The notes: generated by a model from the letters alone, not told the origin. A DNA stretch of 64,000 nucleotides from an uncultured Christensenellaceae bacterium (GCA_910586925.1 CAJUKG010000005.1:47333-111332); one strand, 5' to 3'. Shown: positions 36,031 to 45,519, numbered from the stretch's first letter. Numbers and translations: made by a program.

Positions 36031-36059
36031 ATTATAACACAAGCACTTTGTTTTTTCAA
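36031..36059 (-). promoter_or_regulatory. Promoter of the hslVU-hisS-tcdA-glyA operon
   Basis: Minus-strand TTGAAA (36054-36059), 17-nt spacer, TATAAT (36031-36036), giving a leader of about 110 nt. It begins just after the trmFO stop, so no separate trmFO terminator is visible. Confidence 0.75.
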
Positions 36060-36077
36060 TCTTTTGACGGCAAAAAA

Positions 36078-37364
36078 TTACGTCAAATAATCCGCCGCCC
36101 ATTCTTTGCAAGACGCAACGCATCTATCGTAATACGCCTGTTTCCGCTCCGCTTTTTTCACACCGTCGAGCGGCGGGAGTACGCCGAAATTCGCGTTCAT
36201 CGGCTGAAAATCTTTGCTCGGCGAAGTGATATAACGAACGAGCGCGCCGAGCACCGTCGTTTCGGGCGGCGGCACTGCCGCTTCACCGCGCAATGCGTGC
36301 GCGACGTTTATCGCGGCAAGAAGTCCCGTCGCTATGCTTTCCACATACCCTTCCACGCCGCAAAGCTGACCCGCAACGTACACGCCGTTGCGGTTTTCGA
36401 GGCATAACGATTTTGTCAAACACTGCGGCGCGTTGATGAACGTATTTCTGTGCATAACGCCGTACCGCACTATTTCGATATTTTTTAGTGCGGGTATCAT
36501 AGAGAACACCCGTTTCTGCTCGCCGAACTTGAGATTGGTCTGAAACCCGACGAGATTGTACAGCGTGCTTTCCGTATTTTCTCGCCGAAGCTGTAACACG
36601 GCATACGGTTTGCCCGCGTCGCGAAACCCGACGGGACGAAGCGGTCCGAACCTGAGCGCGTCCACGCCGCGAGCCGCCATGACCTCGACGGGCATACACC
36701 CTTCGAACACGCCGCCCACCTCGTCTATCACGCGCTCCGCCGTAACGAGCGCGGAATGAAACGCGAGGTATTCGTCTTTCGTCATCGGGCAATTAAGATA
36801 GTCGGCATCGCCTTTGCCGTACCGCGCACCGAAAAACGCGCGCGAATAATCTATACATTCGGCAGTGACGATGGGTGCGGCGGCGTCGAAAAAATGAAGC
36901 GAGCTTTGCCCCGTCAATTCGCCGAGCGCGCCCGCGAGCGCGTCGTGACATACGGGACCGGCGCACACGATCGTGATGCCGTTTTCGGGTATGCGCTCTG
37001 CCACTTCGTGCACTACCGTTATATTCGGCTCCGAATACACCGCCGAGGTAACGTCCCGCGAAAACCCGTCGCGATCGACCGCGAGCGCACTGCCCGCAGG
37101 CACCGCGTTGTTCCGCGCGATCTCGAGCAGTCTGCAACCCATAATGTCAAGCTCGGCTTTGAGTGCGCCGCTCGCCGTAGTCGTTACGGTGCTTTTGAGC
37201 GAATTGGAACAGACTATTTCGGCGAGATCGTTGGATTTATGCGCCGCCGAACGCCACAACGGTTTTGCTTCGTACAGCTTAACTTTTATGCCGTGCGCGG
37301 CAAGATACAAAGCCGCTTCGCAGCCCGCAAGTCCGCCGCCTATTACGGTAACGAAATCAGCCAT
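36078..37364 (-). CDS. trmFO: Methylenetetrahydrofolate-tRNA-(uracil-5-)-methyltransferase
   Basis: FAD/folate-dependent enzyme of 428 residues making ribothymidine 54 in tRNA. N-terminal FAD loop VIGGGLAGCEAALYLA (about 7-22), then DLAEIVCSNSLKS and GQLCGVEGYVESIATGLLA. It overlaps the topA end by 8 nt; the dprA-topA-trmFO order is as in Bacillus. Confidence 0.97.
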   Translation of the reverse strand: MADFVTVIGGGLAGCEAALYLAAHGIKVKLYEAKPLWRSAAHKSNDLAEIVCSNSLKSTVTTTASGALKAELDIMGCRLLEIARNNAVPAGSALAVDRDGFSRDVTSAVYSEPNITVVHEVAERIPENGITIVCAGPVCHDALAGALGELTGQSSLHFFDAAAPIVTAECIDYSRAFFGARYGKGDADYLNCPMTKDEYLAFHSALVTAERVIDEVGGVFEGCMPVEVMAARGVDALRFGPLRPVGFRDAGKPYAVLQLRRENTESTLYNLVGFQTNLKFGEQKRVFSMIPALKNIEIVRYGVMHRNTFINAPQCLTKSLCLENRNGVYVAGQLCGVEGYVESIATGLLAAINVAHALRGEAAVPPPETTVLGALVRYITSPSKDFQPMNANFGVLPPLDGVKKAERKQAYYDRCVASCKEWAADYLT

Positions 37365-39621
37365 TGTCGAAATCGTGCTTATATTTGCACGTCTTTGACG
37401 AGCATTTATAATACCTGCCGTTCTTGCCCGACTTAAGAACGAGATATGCGCCGCACTCGGGACACTTCTTGTCCGTGGGCGGATCGGACGACGTGAAAGT
37501 ACAGTCGGGATAGCCTGTGCAGCCGTAGAACGTGGAACGGTAAGTCTTTATCTTTTTGAGCGGCTTGCCGCAAAGCGGGCACGGCGGCAAAGTTATCGGA
37601 AGTTCTTCCTCCTTCTTGTCGCCGCTGTCGATATTGACTATGTTCTTGCACTTCGGATAGTTGGGACAAGCGAGGAACTTGCCGTACCTGCCCGTCTTAA
37701 CGACCATTTTCGCGCCGCATTTATCGCAAACGACGTCCGACTCCTCCTGTGCGGCGGGCTGAATTATCTCACCGTTCTCGTCGAGGTTTTTGGTATTGCG
37801 GCATTTGGGATAGTTGGGACAAGCGAGGAACTTGCCGAACTTACCCGTTTTAACGACCATTTTCGCACCGCACTTTTCGCAAACGTAATCGGTTTCCACA
37901 TCAGGCTCCTTCAATGTATACTCGTCGCCGAGTGCCTCGGCGATCTTTTCTTCGAATCCGTCGTAAAACTCTGCGACGACGCTCTGCCAGCGCACGCCGC
38001 CTTCCTCTATGCCGTCGAGCTTCGTTTCCATGGCTGCCGTAAATCCTATATCCATGACCTCGGGGAAATACTTGACGAGCATATCGGTGACGGTGCAACC
38101 AAGCTCGGTCGCGGCGAGCGCGCGCCCCGTTTTTTCTATATACTTACGCGCGGTGAGAAGCGTCACCGTCGGAGTATACGTCGCGGGTCGACCGATGCCC
38201 TTTTCTTCCATTGCTTTTACGAGACTCGCTTCCGTATAGCGTGCGGGCGGTTTCGTGAATTTTTGTTCGTACTCGTGCTTGACAAACTCGAGCTTTTCTC
38301 CGACTTGAAGCTCGGGCACGCGTTTCGCGCTCTCGCCGTCGTCGTCGTTTTTGTCCTTGCTCTCGACCGCGTACACTTTAGTGAACCCGTCGAACACGGG
38401 CGTGCGTCCGCTGATACGGAAATCGTATTCGTTCGCGCCTATATCCACCGACACCGAGTTGTATGTCGCGTCCGCCATTTGGCTCGCCAAGAACCGCTTG
38501 TATATGAGGTTATACAGCGCGTATATGTTCTTTTGAACGTGCGACTTGATGCTTTCGGGCGTGCGGTCGAGCGTGATCGGTCTTATCGCTTCGTGCGCGT
38601 CCTGCGCGCTCTTTTTGGATGCGTAATAATTGGGTTTCTCGGGCAAATATTTTTCGCCGAATTTCTGTCCGATGAAATCCCGCGCCGCAGAAATCGCGTC
38701 CGCGGAAACGCGCGTGGAATCGGTACGTATATAAGTGATGAGCGCGACCTTGCCTTCGCCCGGAAGGTCTATGCCTTCGTACAGCTGCTGTGCCGCCGCC
38801 GAGGTCTGACGCAAGCTCATACCGAGTTTATTCATCGCTTCCTGTTGCATGGTGGAAGTTATGAACGGCGCGAGCGGATGCGATTTTGTAACGCTCTTTT
38901 TGACGTTCTTGACTACATACTCCGCGCCCTCGAGTGCTTTCACGAGTGACTTTACGTCGTCCTCGCAGCCGAGCTTAAACTTTTCGCCGTTCTTTCCGAC
39001 GAGCGCGGCTCTTATGGCGTCGCCGCCCGCACTCTTGAGATGCGAAAAGAAATTCCAATATTCTTCGGGCACGAACGCGGCGATCTCGCGCTCGCGATCG
39101 ACGACGAGCCGAAGCGTGACGGACTGCACCCGTCCCGCGCTCAAATTGCTCTGTATCTTCTTGCACAACACGGGCGAAAGTTTATACCCCACGAGCCTGT
39201 CGAGCACGCGCCGCGCCTGTTGCGCGTCGACGAGGTTTTTGTCGATCGCACGCGGGCTGTTGAGTGCCTGCTGTATTGCGCGTTTGCTTATTTCGTTAAA
39301 CTCGATACGCACGGGCGCGTCCTCGGGAATACCGAGGATATTGGCGACGTGCCACGAAATGGCTTCACCCTCGCGATCGGGGTCGGTCGCAAGCAGTACG
39401 CCGTCGGCGGATTCCGCGGCTTTCTTGAGCTTGTCGGCGATAGCCTTTTTATCTGTCATGATCGTATACGTCGGCGCAAAGTCGTGCCGTACGTCTACTG
39501 CAAGCCGCTTTTGCGGAAGATCGCGAACGTGTCCGCCCGTGGCGAAAACCTTGTACCCGCTGCCGAGGTACTTCTGTACGGTTTCGAGCTTGCCGAAACC
39601 CTCTATGACTACAAGATTCAC
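37357..39621 (-). CDS. topA: DNA topoisomerase I
   Basis: Type IA topoisomerase of 754 residues. Toprim domain at the start with the Glu in VIEGFGKLETVQKYLG and DPDREGEAISWH, catalytic Tyr in ALITYIRTDS (about 310), and three to four C-terminal four-Cys zinc-ribbon modules (about 585-750, e.g. CEKCGAKMVVKTGKFGKFLAC). The N-terminal motif departs from the usual ESPAKAKT but keeps Glu and Lys. It starts with GTG at 39621 behind GGAGAACACT; a longer frame to 39648 lacks a ribosome-binding site. Confidence 0.96.
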   Translation of the reverse strand: MNLVVIEGFGKLETVQKYLGSGYKVFATGGHVRDLPQKRLAVDVRHDFAPTYTIMTDKKAIADKLKKAAESADGVLLATDPDREGEAISWHVANILGIPEDAPVRIEFNEISKRAIQQALNSPRAIDKNLVDAQQARRVLDRLVGYKLSPVLCKKIQSNLSAGRVQSVTLRLVVDREREIAAFVPEEYWNFFSHLKSAGGDAIRAALVGKNGEKFKLGCEDDVKSLVKALEGAEYVVKNVKKSVTKSHPLAPFITSTMQQEAMNKLGMSLRQTSAAAQQLYEGIDLPGEGKVALITYIRTDSTRVSADAISAARDFIGQKFGEKYLPEKPNYYASKKSAQDAHEAIRPITLDRTPESIKSHVQKNIYALYNLIYKRFLASQMADATYNSVSVDIGANEYDFRISGRTPVFDGFTKVYAVESKDKNDDDGESAKRVPELQVGEKLEFVKHEYEQKFTKPPARYTEASLVKAMEEKGIGRPATYTPTVTLLTARKYIEKTGRALAATELGCTVTDMLVKYFPEVMDIGFTAAMETKLDGIEEGGVRWQSVVAEFYDGFEEKIAEALGDEYTLKEPDVETDYVCEKCGAKMVVKTGKFGKFLACPNYPKCRNTKNLDENGEIIQPAAQEESDVVCDKCGAKMVVKTGRYGKFLACPNYPKCKNIVNIDSGDKKEEELPITLPPCPLCGKPLKKIKTYRSTFYGCTGYPDCTFTSSDPPTDKKCPECGAYLVLKSGKNGRYYKCSSKTCKYKHDFDNG

Positions 39622-39632
39622 AGTGTTCTCCT

Positions 39633-40712
39633 TTACTTGGATATGCAATATAGATTTTTCGATTTCTCGTGTATCAGTCCGTATATCATCAGCGACGACA
39701 GTGCCGTATTGAGTTCGGGCACCGTCATACCGCTTTTTTCCACCAACATATCAAACGACATTTCGCTCTTTTCGAGAAGCGACATTATCTGTTCTTCGGC
39801 AAAGTCGAGCGCGACCGCCTTTTGCCTCTCGGCTTTACGCGACCGCATGCCGTAATATTCGGTTATGTCCGCAGCGCACGTCACCGGCACCGCACCTTGC
39901 TTTATCAGTCTGTTCGTGCCGACCGAACGCGGTTTATCCACATCGCCGGGCACTGCGAAAACATCCCTGCCCTGTTCGAGCGCGCAGTTCGCGGTTATCA
40001 GCGAGCCGCTCTTTTCCGCCGCTTCCACGACGAGCACGCCTTTGCAGAGTCCACTTATTATGCGATTGCGTTGCGGGAATGTGTACGCCGTCGCATGCAC
40101 GTCGGGCGGATACTCGCTCAATACGATGCCGTTTTTACAAATCTCGTCGAACAGCGGTATATTCGATACGGGCGACGGATTGAACAATCCGCTGCCGAGC
40201 ACCGCGACGGTGTTCCCGCCGACAGAGAGCGCGGCGGAATGTGCATATCCGTCGATACCCGCCGCAAGTCCGCTGACGACGGTAAACGACCGCGCGAGTT
40301 CGCTCACTTCCCTTTGAACGAAATATCTGCCGTACTGCGACGCGCGACGCGTACCCACAACGGCAATGCACGGCTCGCGAAGGATCTCGGGGCGACCTTT
40401 GTAATAAAGAACGAGCGGCGGATCGACCTCGCGTTGCGAAAGCGCGGGCGGAAACATCGGATCCACGCGCGTCATGTAACAGATATGGTTATCTGCGAGA
40501 TACTGTTTCGTGCGTTCGATGAAATCCACGTTGCGCGAACGCTTCAACAGAGTAAACGTCTTTTCGTCGAGCGAATATTTATTGAAGTCGTCGGACTCGG
40601 CAAAACTTTCCCACAACACGGTAATAGGTATTTTTTCGAGAATACGGTTGATCCGCGAAGTGGAAACGCGCGAGTACGACAGCCAGAGATACAAGTCTGA
40701 TACGAGCATCAT
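39633..40712 (-). CDS. dprA: DNA processing protein DprA
   Basis: Protein of 359 residues that loads RecA on incoming single-stranded DNA during transformation. The Rossmann-like core shows CIAVVGTRRASQYG, VSGLAAGIDGYAHSAAL and TFPQRNRIISGL; a C-terminal winged-helix domain (about 300-355) follows. It overlaps the comM stop by 4 nt. With comM it points to at least ancestral natural competence. Confidence 0.95.
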   Translation of the reverse strand: MMLVSDLYLWLSYSRVSTSRINRILEKIPITVLWESFAESDDFNKYSLDEKTFTLLKRSRNVDFIERTKQYLADNHICYMTRVDPMFPPALSQREVDPPLVLYYKGRPEILREPCIAVVGTRRASQYGRYFVQREVSELARSFTVVSGLAAGIDGYAHSAALSVGGNTVAVLGSGLFNPSPVSNIPLFDEICKNGIVLSEYPPDVHATAYTFPQRNRIISGLCKGVLVVEAAEKSGSLITANCALEQGRDVFAVPGDVDKPRSVGTNRLIKQGAVPVTCAADITEYYGMRSRKAERQKAVALDFAEEQIMSLLEKSEMSFDMLVEKSGMTVPELNTALSSLMIYGLIHEKSKNLYCISK

Positions 40713-42253
40713 TTCACCGCCTTGTCGAGCGAACGATACCGCACCGCTTCGAGTATATGTTGCGCTTCGATATTTTCCGCGCCCGCAAGGTCGGCGATCG
40801 TTCGCGCCACTTTGAGCACTCGGGTATATGCGCGAGCGGACAGCCCGAGCTTGTCGAACGCCGCCTGAAGTATAGCTTCGCTCTTTCCGTCGAGCGCGCA
40901 GTATCGCTTTATCATCGAGCTTGTCATTTGCGAGTTGGAATGTACGTCGGTACCCGCAAACCGCGCCGTCTGAACTGCACGCGCGGCATTGACGCGTTTT
41001 CTTACGTCCGCCGAACTTTCCGTTTCCATCGTCGACGTGAGGTCGTCATAACCCACCTCGTCGACTTCGATATGTATATCTATGCGGTCGAGAAGCGGTC
41101 CCGAAATGCGCGACATATATTTGTTTATCTGCGACGGCGAGCACGTGCATTGATGCATAGCCGAACCATAATATCCGCAAGGACAGGGATTCATGCTCGC
41201 AACGAGCATAAAGTTCGCGGGATATTCCACCGACCGCGACACGCGCGACACGGTGATCACGCCGTCCTCGAGCGGTTGACGAAGGATCTCGAGCACGCTG
41301 CGCGGATATTCGGGCAGTTCGTCGAGAAACAGCACGCCGTTATGCGCATAACTGACCTCGCCCGGTCGCGCCGACGAACCGCCGCCGGTGAGCGCGATAC
41401 GGCTTGACGTGTGGTGCGGACTGCGGAACGGGCGTTCGGTAACGACGCCACTGTCGTCGTCGAGTATGCCCGCGACAGAATGTATTTTCGTCGTTTCCAT
41501 GACTTCTTCTTCGGTCATGTCGGGCAATATCCCGGGCAGGCATTTCGCGAGCATCGTTTTGCCGCCGCCCGGCGAACCTATCATTATAATATTGTGTCCG
41601 CCCGCCGCGGCGATCTCGAGCGCGCGCTTTGCGGAAAACTGGCCTTTTACGTATTTGAGGTCTTCGCTCGCATGCGGGTGCGATTCGAGCGACAGTGCCG
41701 CTTTGTCTATGGGGCTCGGCGTCGCGCCGTTTATTATATCCACCGCTTCGCGCAACGACGATACGGCATACACGTCTATCCCGCGTATATATCTCGCCTC
41801 GCTTATATTCGCTTGCGGTATTACCACCTTTTTCACGCCGTGCTCGCGCGCCGCGATCAGCATGGGCATAACGCCGTTTATGCGCGTTACCGCGCCCGAA
41901 AGCGACAGCTCGCCCAAAAACACATAATCGCATACGCACGGCAACGGCGAACGCCGCTCGTCCACTCCCGCCTGCTCGGTAGCAACGAGCAAGCCGAGCG
42001 CGATAGCCAAATCGAATATAGGACCTTCTTTCTTCGTATATGCGGGCGCGAGATTGACCGTTATTTTGCGCGGCGGAAAATCATAGCCGCTGTTCTTAAT
42101 GGCAGATCTCACCCGCTCGCGCGATTCTTTTACGGCGGTGTCGGGAAGTCCGACGACGTCGAACCCCGGCAGTCCCGAGTGTATATCCACTTCCGCCGTT
42201 ACGGAATATCCCTCCAATCCGTTAAGCGCGTAGCTTTTGATTTTCGACAGCAT
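40709..42253 (-). CDS. comM: Mg-chelatase-like AAA ATPase (ComM/YifB)
   Basis: AAA+ helicase of 514 residues that in relatives promotes branch migration during integration of transforming DNA. N-terminal Lon-like domain (about 1-170; GLPGFDVVGLPDTAVKESRERV), Walker A GSPGGGKTML (about 221-230), Walker B FLDELPE, and the C-terminal Mg-chelatase domain. Directly upstream of dprA. Confidence 0.94.
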   Translation of the reverse strand: MLSKIKSYALNGLEGYSVTAEVDIHSGLPGFDVVGLPDTAVKESRERVRSAIKNSGYDFPPRKITVNLAPAYTKKEGPIFDLAIALGLLVATEQAGVDERRSPLPCVCDYVFLGELSLSGAVTRINGVMPMLIAAREHGVKKVVIPQANISEARYIRGIDVYAVSSLREAVDIINGATPSPIDKAALSLESHPHASEDLKYVKGQFSAKRALEIAAAGGHNIIMIGSPGGGKTMLAKCLPGILPDMTEEEVMETTKIHSVAGILDDDSGVVTERPFRSPHHTSSRIALTGGGSSARPGEVSYAHNGVLFLDELPEYPRSVLEILRQPLEDGVITVSRVSRSVEYPANFMLVASMNPCPCGYYGSAMHQCTCSPSQINKYMSRISGPLLDRIDIHIEVDEVGYDDLTSTMETESSADVRKRVNAARAVQTARFAGTDVHSNSQMTSSMIKRYCALDGKSEAILQAAFDKLGLSARAYTRVLKVARTIADLAGAENIEAQHILEAVRYRSLDKAVK

Positions 42254-43765
42254 TTAATCCTTCTTCCCCGAAAAATATTCTTTCATGCTCGGCACAAACC
42301 CCGCGGCGGCGTCGAGCTGCCGTTTCTGTCCGGTCATGCCGACGACGACAGTTACGTACGTGAAATAGAGGTGCGACAACACGGTGAGCACCGCGCACGC
42401 TATCGACACTGCCTTGATCGCACCCGTCGCCGCCACAGGCTCCGAACCGAACGCGTAGTCGTCGAAATTGTTGAGATACCCGAAGCCCGAAAGAAGCGTG
42501 ACGGCGTTTATCACGTAAGCGAGTCCCGCGACGATCAGCACGTTCAAAAGTCGCTTGTCGCGAACGAGCGCGTACGACGCGACGATCAGCGGCAAACAGC
42601 TCGCAAACCCCGCCGCATTCATTCCGGGATAGTACACGAGCATCGTGAATACCGAATACGCGCCGAGCATGACGAGCGTCGCGCGGTTGCGCTTCGTAAA
42701 GTACACCACGCACACCACGGCAATTATTATCGCGGCGAAAACAAGCGCGAACACGGGGTACGGGAAACGCGCGCCCGGTGCGACCCCGCTCTGATCGAAT
42801 ATCGAATACACGCTCAAGCCGTTCACCGTGAAATACGCCCAACCGACGAGCGGCGCGATCAAAAACTCATATATATAACCGAAAAAGCTGTAGCGGTGCG
42901 GTGCGACGAGCGGCAAACCCAAAAGATATGCCGCGACAACCGCTCCGACAAACCCGACGGGCACAGCTATCACTGCGCGGTAGTCCTCGTGCGTTATTTT
43001 CTTGCCCGATACGGACGGCGGAGATTTGCGAAGATTTATTATCGCGCGCACGAGCTGGTATATCCCGAACAGGCAGGCAACGGGGAACAGAAAAATTCCT
43101 TCCTTGCTCGAAAAACTCGCCGCAGTGAAAAACCCTATCGCCGCCGCATGATTTTTCTTCGCGAGAAAGAAAAACGCGAACGCCGCAAACATAGCCGTAA
43201 ACACTATGGGGCTTGTCCAAATGCTTCCGATAAAGAATATCGGGCATGCGCACACGAACGCGCACAGCACCGCCGCAACGCGGCGATTGAAATACTTGCC
43301 CGCGATCAAGTACACTGCAAACGCCGTGAGAAGTTCGGCTATGATAATGGGCAGTTTTACGAAGAACTGCATACCCATGCCGTACGACGAAAGTCCCGTA
43401 ACGTTCGCAAACCCGCCGAACAGCAAGTATACGAGATACACTATCGGGTACAGCACGTTCTCCGATTCGCCAACGTAATACCCGCCAAGCCCCGATTTAC
43501 CGAGCTGTTCGATCGCGCGGGTAAACAGCGAGTAGTCGTCGCGATAGCCTCGCACGCAAAGCGCGAAAACGAGTCGCAACGCAAGCCCCGCGCCGAATAT
43601 TATCGCGAACACCCACGGTCGTACCCTATCGCTCTCGGTATCGGACACGAATCGACAAATGTAAATTATCATCAGTACCGCAGATACTGCGGTGAGCAAA
43701 ACCAAAAATACCGCTATTACCGCGTCGGACGCCGTCGACGCACCTGTTTGTGACAAAAACTCCAA
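42254..43765 (-). CDS. Polytopic membrane protein, GT-C glycosyltransferase-like
   Basis: Protein of 503 residues with about 11 to 13 hydrophobic helices. After the second helix a loop reads YRDDYSLFTRAIEQL followed by GGYY, the acidic-pair pattern of lipid-linked GT-C mannosyl/glucosyltransferases. This suggests transfer of a sugar from a polyprenyl phosphate, but the substrate is unknown. It starts with TTG at 43765 behind AGAGGG, and abuts comM, with which it is probably cotranscribed. Confidence 0.7.
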   Translation of the reverse strand: MEFLSQTGASTASDAVIAVFLVLLTAVSAVLMIIYICRFVSDTESDRVRPWVFAIIFGAGLALRLVFALCVRGYRDDYSLFTRAIEQLGKSGLGGYYVGESENVLYPIVYLVYLLFGGFANVTGLSSYGMGMQFFVKLPIIIAELLTAFAVYLIAGKYFNRRVAAVLCAFVCACPIFFIGSIWTSPIVFTAMFAAFAFFFLAKKNHAAAIGFFTAASFSSKEGIFLFPVACLFGIYQLVRAIINLRKSPPSVSGKKITHEDYRAVIAVPVGFVGAVVAAYLLGLPLVAPHRYSFFGYIYEFLIAPLVGWAYFTVNGLSVYSIFDQSGVAPGARFPYPVFALVFAAIIIAVVCVVYFTKRNRATLVMLGAYSVFTMLVYYPGMNAAGFASCLPLIVASYALVRDKRLLNVLIVAGLAYVINAVTLLSGFGYLNNFDDYAFGSEPVAATGAIKAVSIACAVLTVLSHLYFTYVTVVVGMTGQKRQLDAAAGFVPSMKEYFSGKKD

Positions 43766-43786
43766 AATAATCGCCCTCTTAAATCT

Positions 43787-43815
43787 ATTGTACCAAATAT
43801 TTTCCGTAATTGCAA
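43787..43815 (-). promoter_or_regulatory. Promoter of the glycosyltransferase-comM-dprA-topA-trmFO operon
   Basis: Minus-strand TTGCAA (43810-43815), 17-nt spacer, TACAAT (43787-43792). It lies in the divergent gap with sigK; a CATATACAT-like -10 for the sigK side is seen at about 43910-43918 but its -35 is unclear. Confidence 0.75.
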
Positions 43816-43943
43816 GACTTTTTTACGATTGTCGCAATGTTTTTACGAGCGTCGCTTACATTATTCCGCCAAATATCGCGGACAGGCAAATTTCGACAAA
43901 GTTCGGCATATACATAAAACTCAAGACTCCCGCGAGGTGTAAT

Positions 43944-44624
43944 ATGATCATCGAAACTTTTATGACCTTCCTGTCGCGCATATTCTTCTTCACGTCGTTC
44001 GTAAATACGAACGGCTCTTTCCCCAAACCGCTCACCGCCGAAGAAGAAAGAATGTATTTCGAAAAATACAAAAACGGCGACACCGAGGCGTACGACATTC
44101 TCGTGCGTCACAATTTGCGGCTCGTCGCGCACATAGTAAAAAAGTACAACAACGCAGGCGAAGCGGACGATCTGATCAGCGTCGGCAGTATCGGACTTAT
44201 CAAAGGCATAGAAACTTTCTCCCCCGACAAAGGCTGTCAGCTCACTACATACGCCGCGAAGTGCATAGAGAACGAAATACTGATGTATATTCGCGCCAAC
44301 AAGAAACATCGTCAAGCAGTGAGCCTGTTCGACTCGGTGGGCACCGACAAAGAAGGCAACGACATCGCGCTTATGGACGTTATTCCGCAACAGGGCGACG
44401 ATTTCGCGGTCATCGAAAACAGCATCGTACTCGAAAAAGTAAAATCGGTCATGAACGAAGTCCTAACCGAATCGGAACGTCAAGTGATCTCGTTGCGATA
44501 CGGACTGTTCGACAAAACCGCCTACACGCAATCGCAGGTCGCAAAAAAGCTCAAGATCTCCCGCTCTTACGTGTCGCGCATAGAAAAACGCGCCATATCC
44601 AAAATTTCCAAAGCGATAAAATAA
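43944..44624 (+). CDS. sigK: RNA polymerase sporulation sigma factor SigK
   Basis: Sigma-70 family factor of 226 residues that directs late mother-cell transcription. A hydrophobic pro-sequence of about 20 residues (IETFMTFLSRIFFFTSF) precedes the mature region, as in pro-SigK, so SpoIVFB-type cleavage is expected. Region 2 reads LRLVAHIVKKYNNAGEADDLISVGSIGLIKGIETF, region 4 ends SRSYVSRIEKRA. The gene is continuous: no skin-type element splits it. GAGGTG precedes the ATG at 43944; the longer frame to 43692 is not used. Confidence 0.95.
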   Translation: MIIETFMTFLSRIFFFTSFVNTNGSFPKPLTAEEERMYFEKYKNGDTEAYDILVRHNLRLVAHIVKKYNNAGEADDLISVGSIGLIKGIETFSPDKGCQLTTYAAKCIENEILMYIRANKKHRQAVSLFDSVGTDKEGNDIALMDVIPQQGDDFAVIENSIVLEKVKSVMNEVLTESERQVISLRYGLFDKTAYTQSQVAKKLKISRSYVSRIEKRAISKISKAIK

Positions 44625-44635
44625 TCCGACAATAA

Positions 44636-44667
44636 ATATGCCCTACTCAAAACAAAGTAAGGCATAT
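44636..44667. terminator. Bidirectional terminator between sigK and the second lipoprotein gene
   Basis: Stem ATATGCC/GGCATAT (44636-44642 with 44661-44667) extended by weaker pairs, between convergent genes. The minus-strand side is followed by a T-rich stretch. Confidence 0.6.
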
Positions 44668-44681
44668 CTCCGAAACATAAA

Positions 44682-45368
44682 TTATTCGACTTCTGGAATT
44701 ATCACTGCGGTACTTACGATATTGTAAATTTGTATATATCCGTAATTACCGTCATCGTAAAGCATTTTCAAATACGCGAGTTTACCGTCGGAAATTTTCG
44801 CTTTGAATTTTTCATTTACATTATCTATATTAAAAACATACTCGCCCGACTTTTCGTCGTAAGAAGATTTTGAAAAATCCGGAATTTCTCCGACGTAATC
44901 TATAATAACATCATTGGCGATATAGCCATCAACGTCGGTAGTTTCCTGTTTTACCCATTTGCCGTCTACATGAGTGTATTTATAAAATTTATCGTCTTCC
45001 TTGGATAAATACATTTCGTCTTCTTGCTCTATTATACCGTCACGAGATTGAAACATCTTTCCATATCTCTTTGTTCCGTCAAACAATAACACGGTTTCCC
45101 TGACTATTATCTCATCTATCTCTTTATTTACATAACGCGAACCGAATTTTATCGACATACTATCGACATCGGAAAAATCAAACGCTTTTCTCCATTCTTC
45201 TGCGTTCGCAATTTTTTCGCTTATTATAGTATCGGGATTCGGGGCTTTTTCGTTCTTCGCCGTGTCGGGATCAGGTGCTTCATTCGAACTCGGACTGCCG
45301 CAAGCGGCTAACGCAAACATAACAACAAGTACAAGACATATTGCCATAATTTTTCCGATTTTCTTCAT
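44682..45368 (-). CDS. Putative lipoprotein with a phase-variable-looking promoter
   Basis: Protein of 228 residues with a lipoprotein signal: MKKIGKIMAI, hydrophobic core, lipobox ALAAC with Cys23, then a Pro/Asp/Lys linker containing the near-repeat APDPDTAKNEK/APNPDTIISEK (about 31-52). The rest is a polar, beta-rich domain with no known motif. GGAG lies upstream of the ATG. It is AT-rich compared with neighbours. The promoter carries a run of nine G in its spacer. Confidence 0.8.
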   Translation of the reverse strand: MKKIGKIMAICLVLVVMFALAACGSPSSNEAPDPDTAKNEKAPNPDTIISEKIANAEEWRKAFDFSDVDSMSIKFGSRYVNKEIDEIIVRETVLLFDGTKRYGKMFQSRDGIIEQEDEMYLSKEDDKFYKYTHVDGKWVKQETTDVDGYIANDVIIDYVGEIPDFSKSSYDEKSGEYVFNIDNVNEKFKAKISDGKLAYLKMLYDDGNYGYIQIYNIVSTAVIIPEVE

Positions 45369-45422
45369 ATTGTTTTCTCCTTTTATTTTGCGAACATTCT
45401 ATGCTTTGCAAAATACATATAA

Positions 45423-45450
45423 AGAATAACATATCCCCCCCCCGTGTCAA
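45423..45450 (-). promoter_or_regulatory. Promoter with a nine-G tract in its spacer
   Basis: Minus-strand TTGACA (45445-45450), a 16-nt spacer that includes nine consecutive G (complement of 45435-45443), and TATTCT (45423-45428) preceded by TGT, an extended -10. Gain of one G would give the optimal 17-nt spacing, and loss of one would weaken it. Confidence 0.75.
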
Positions 45451-45519
45451 GCGTTTTCATACGTTTTTTACACTCACTTTTGCACATGTTTGCGTGCGGA
45501 ACGGAAGTCGAATTTCGAC

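Noticed and set aside
43944..44624. sigK interrupted by a skin-like element
   Set aside because: The frame is continuous from pro-sequence to region 4.
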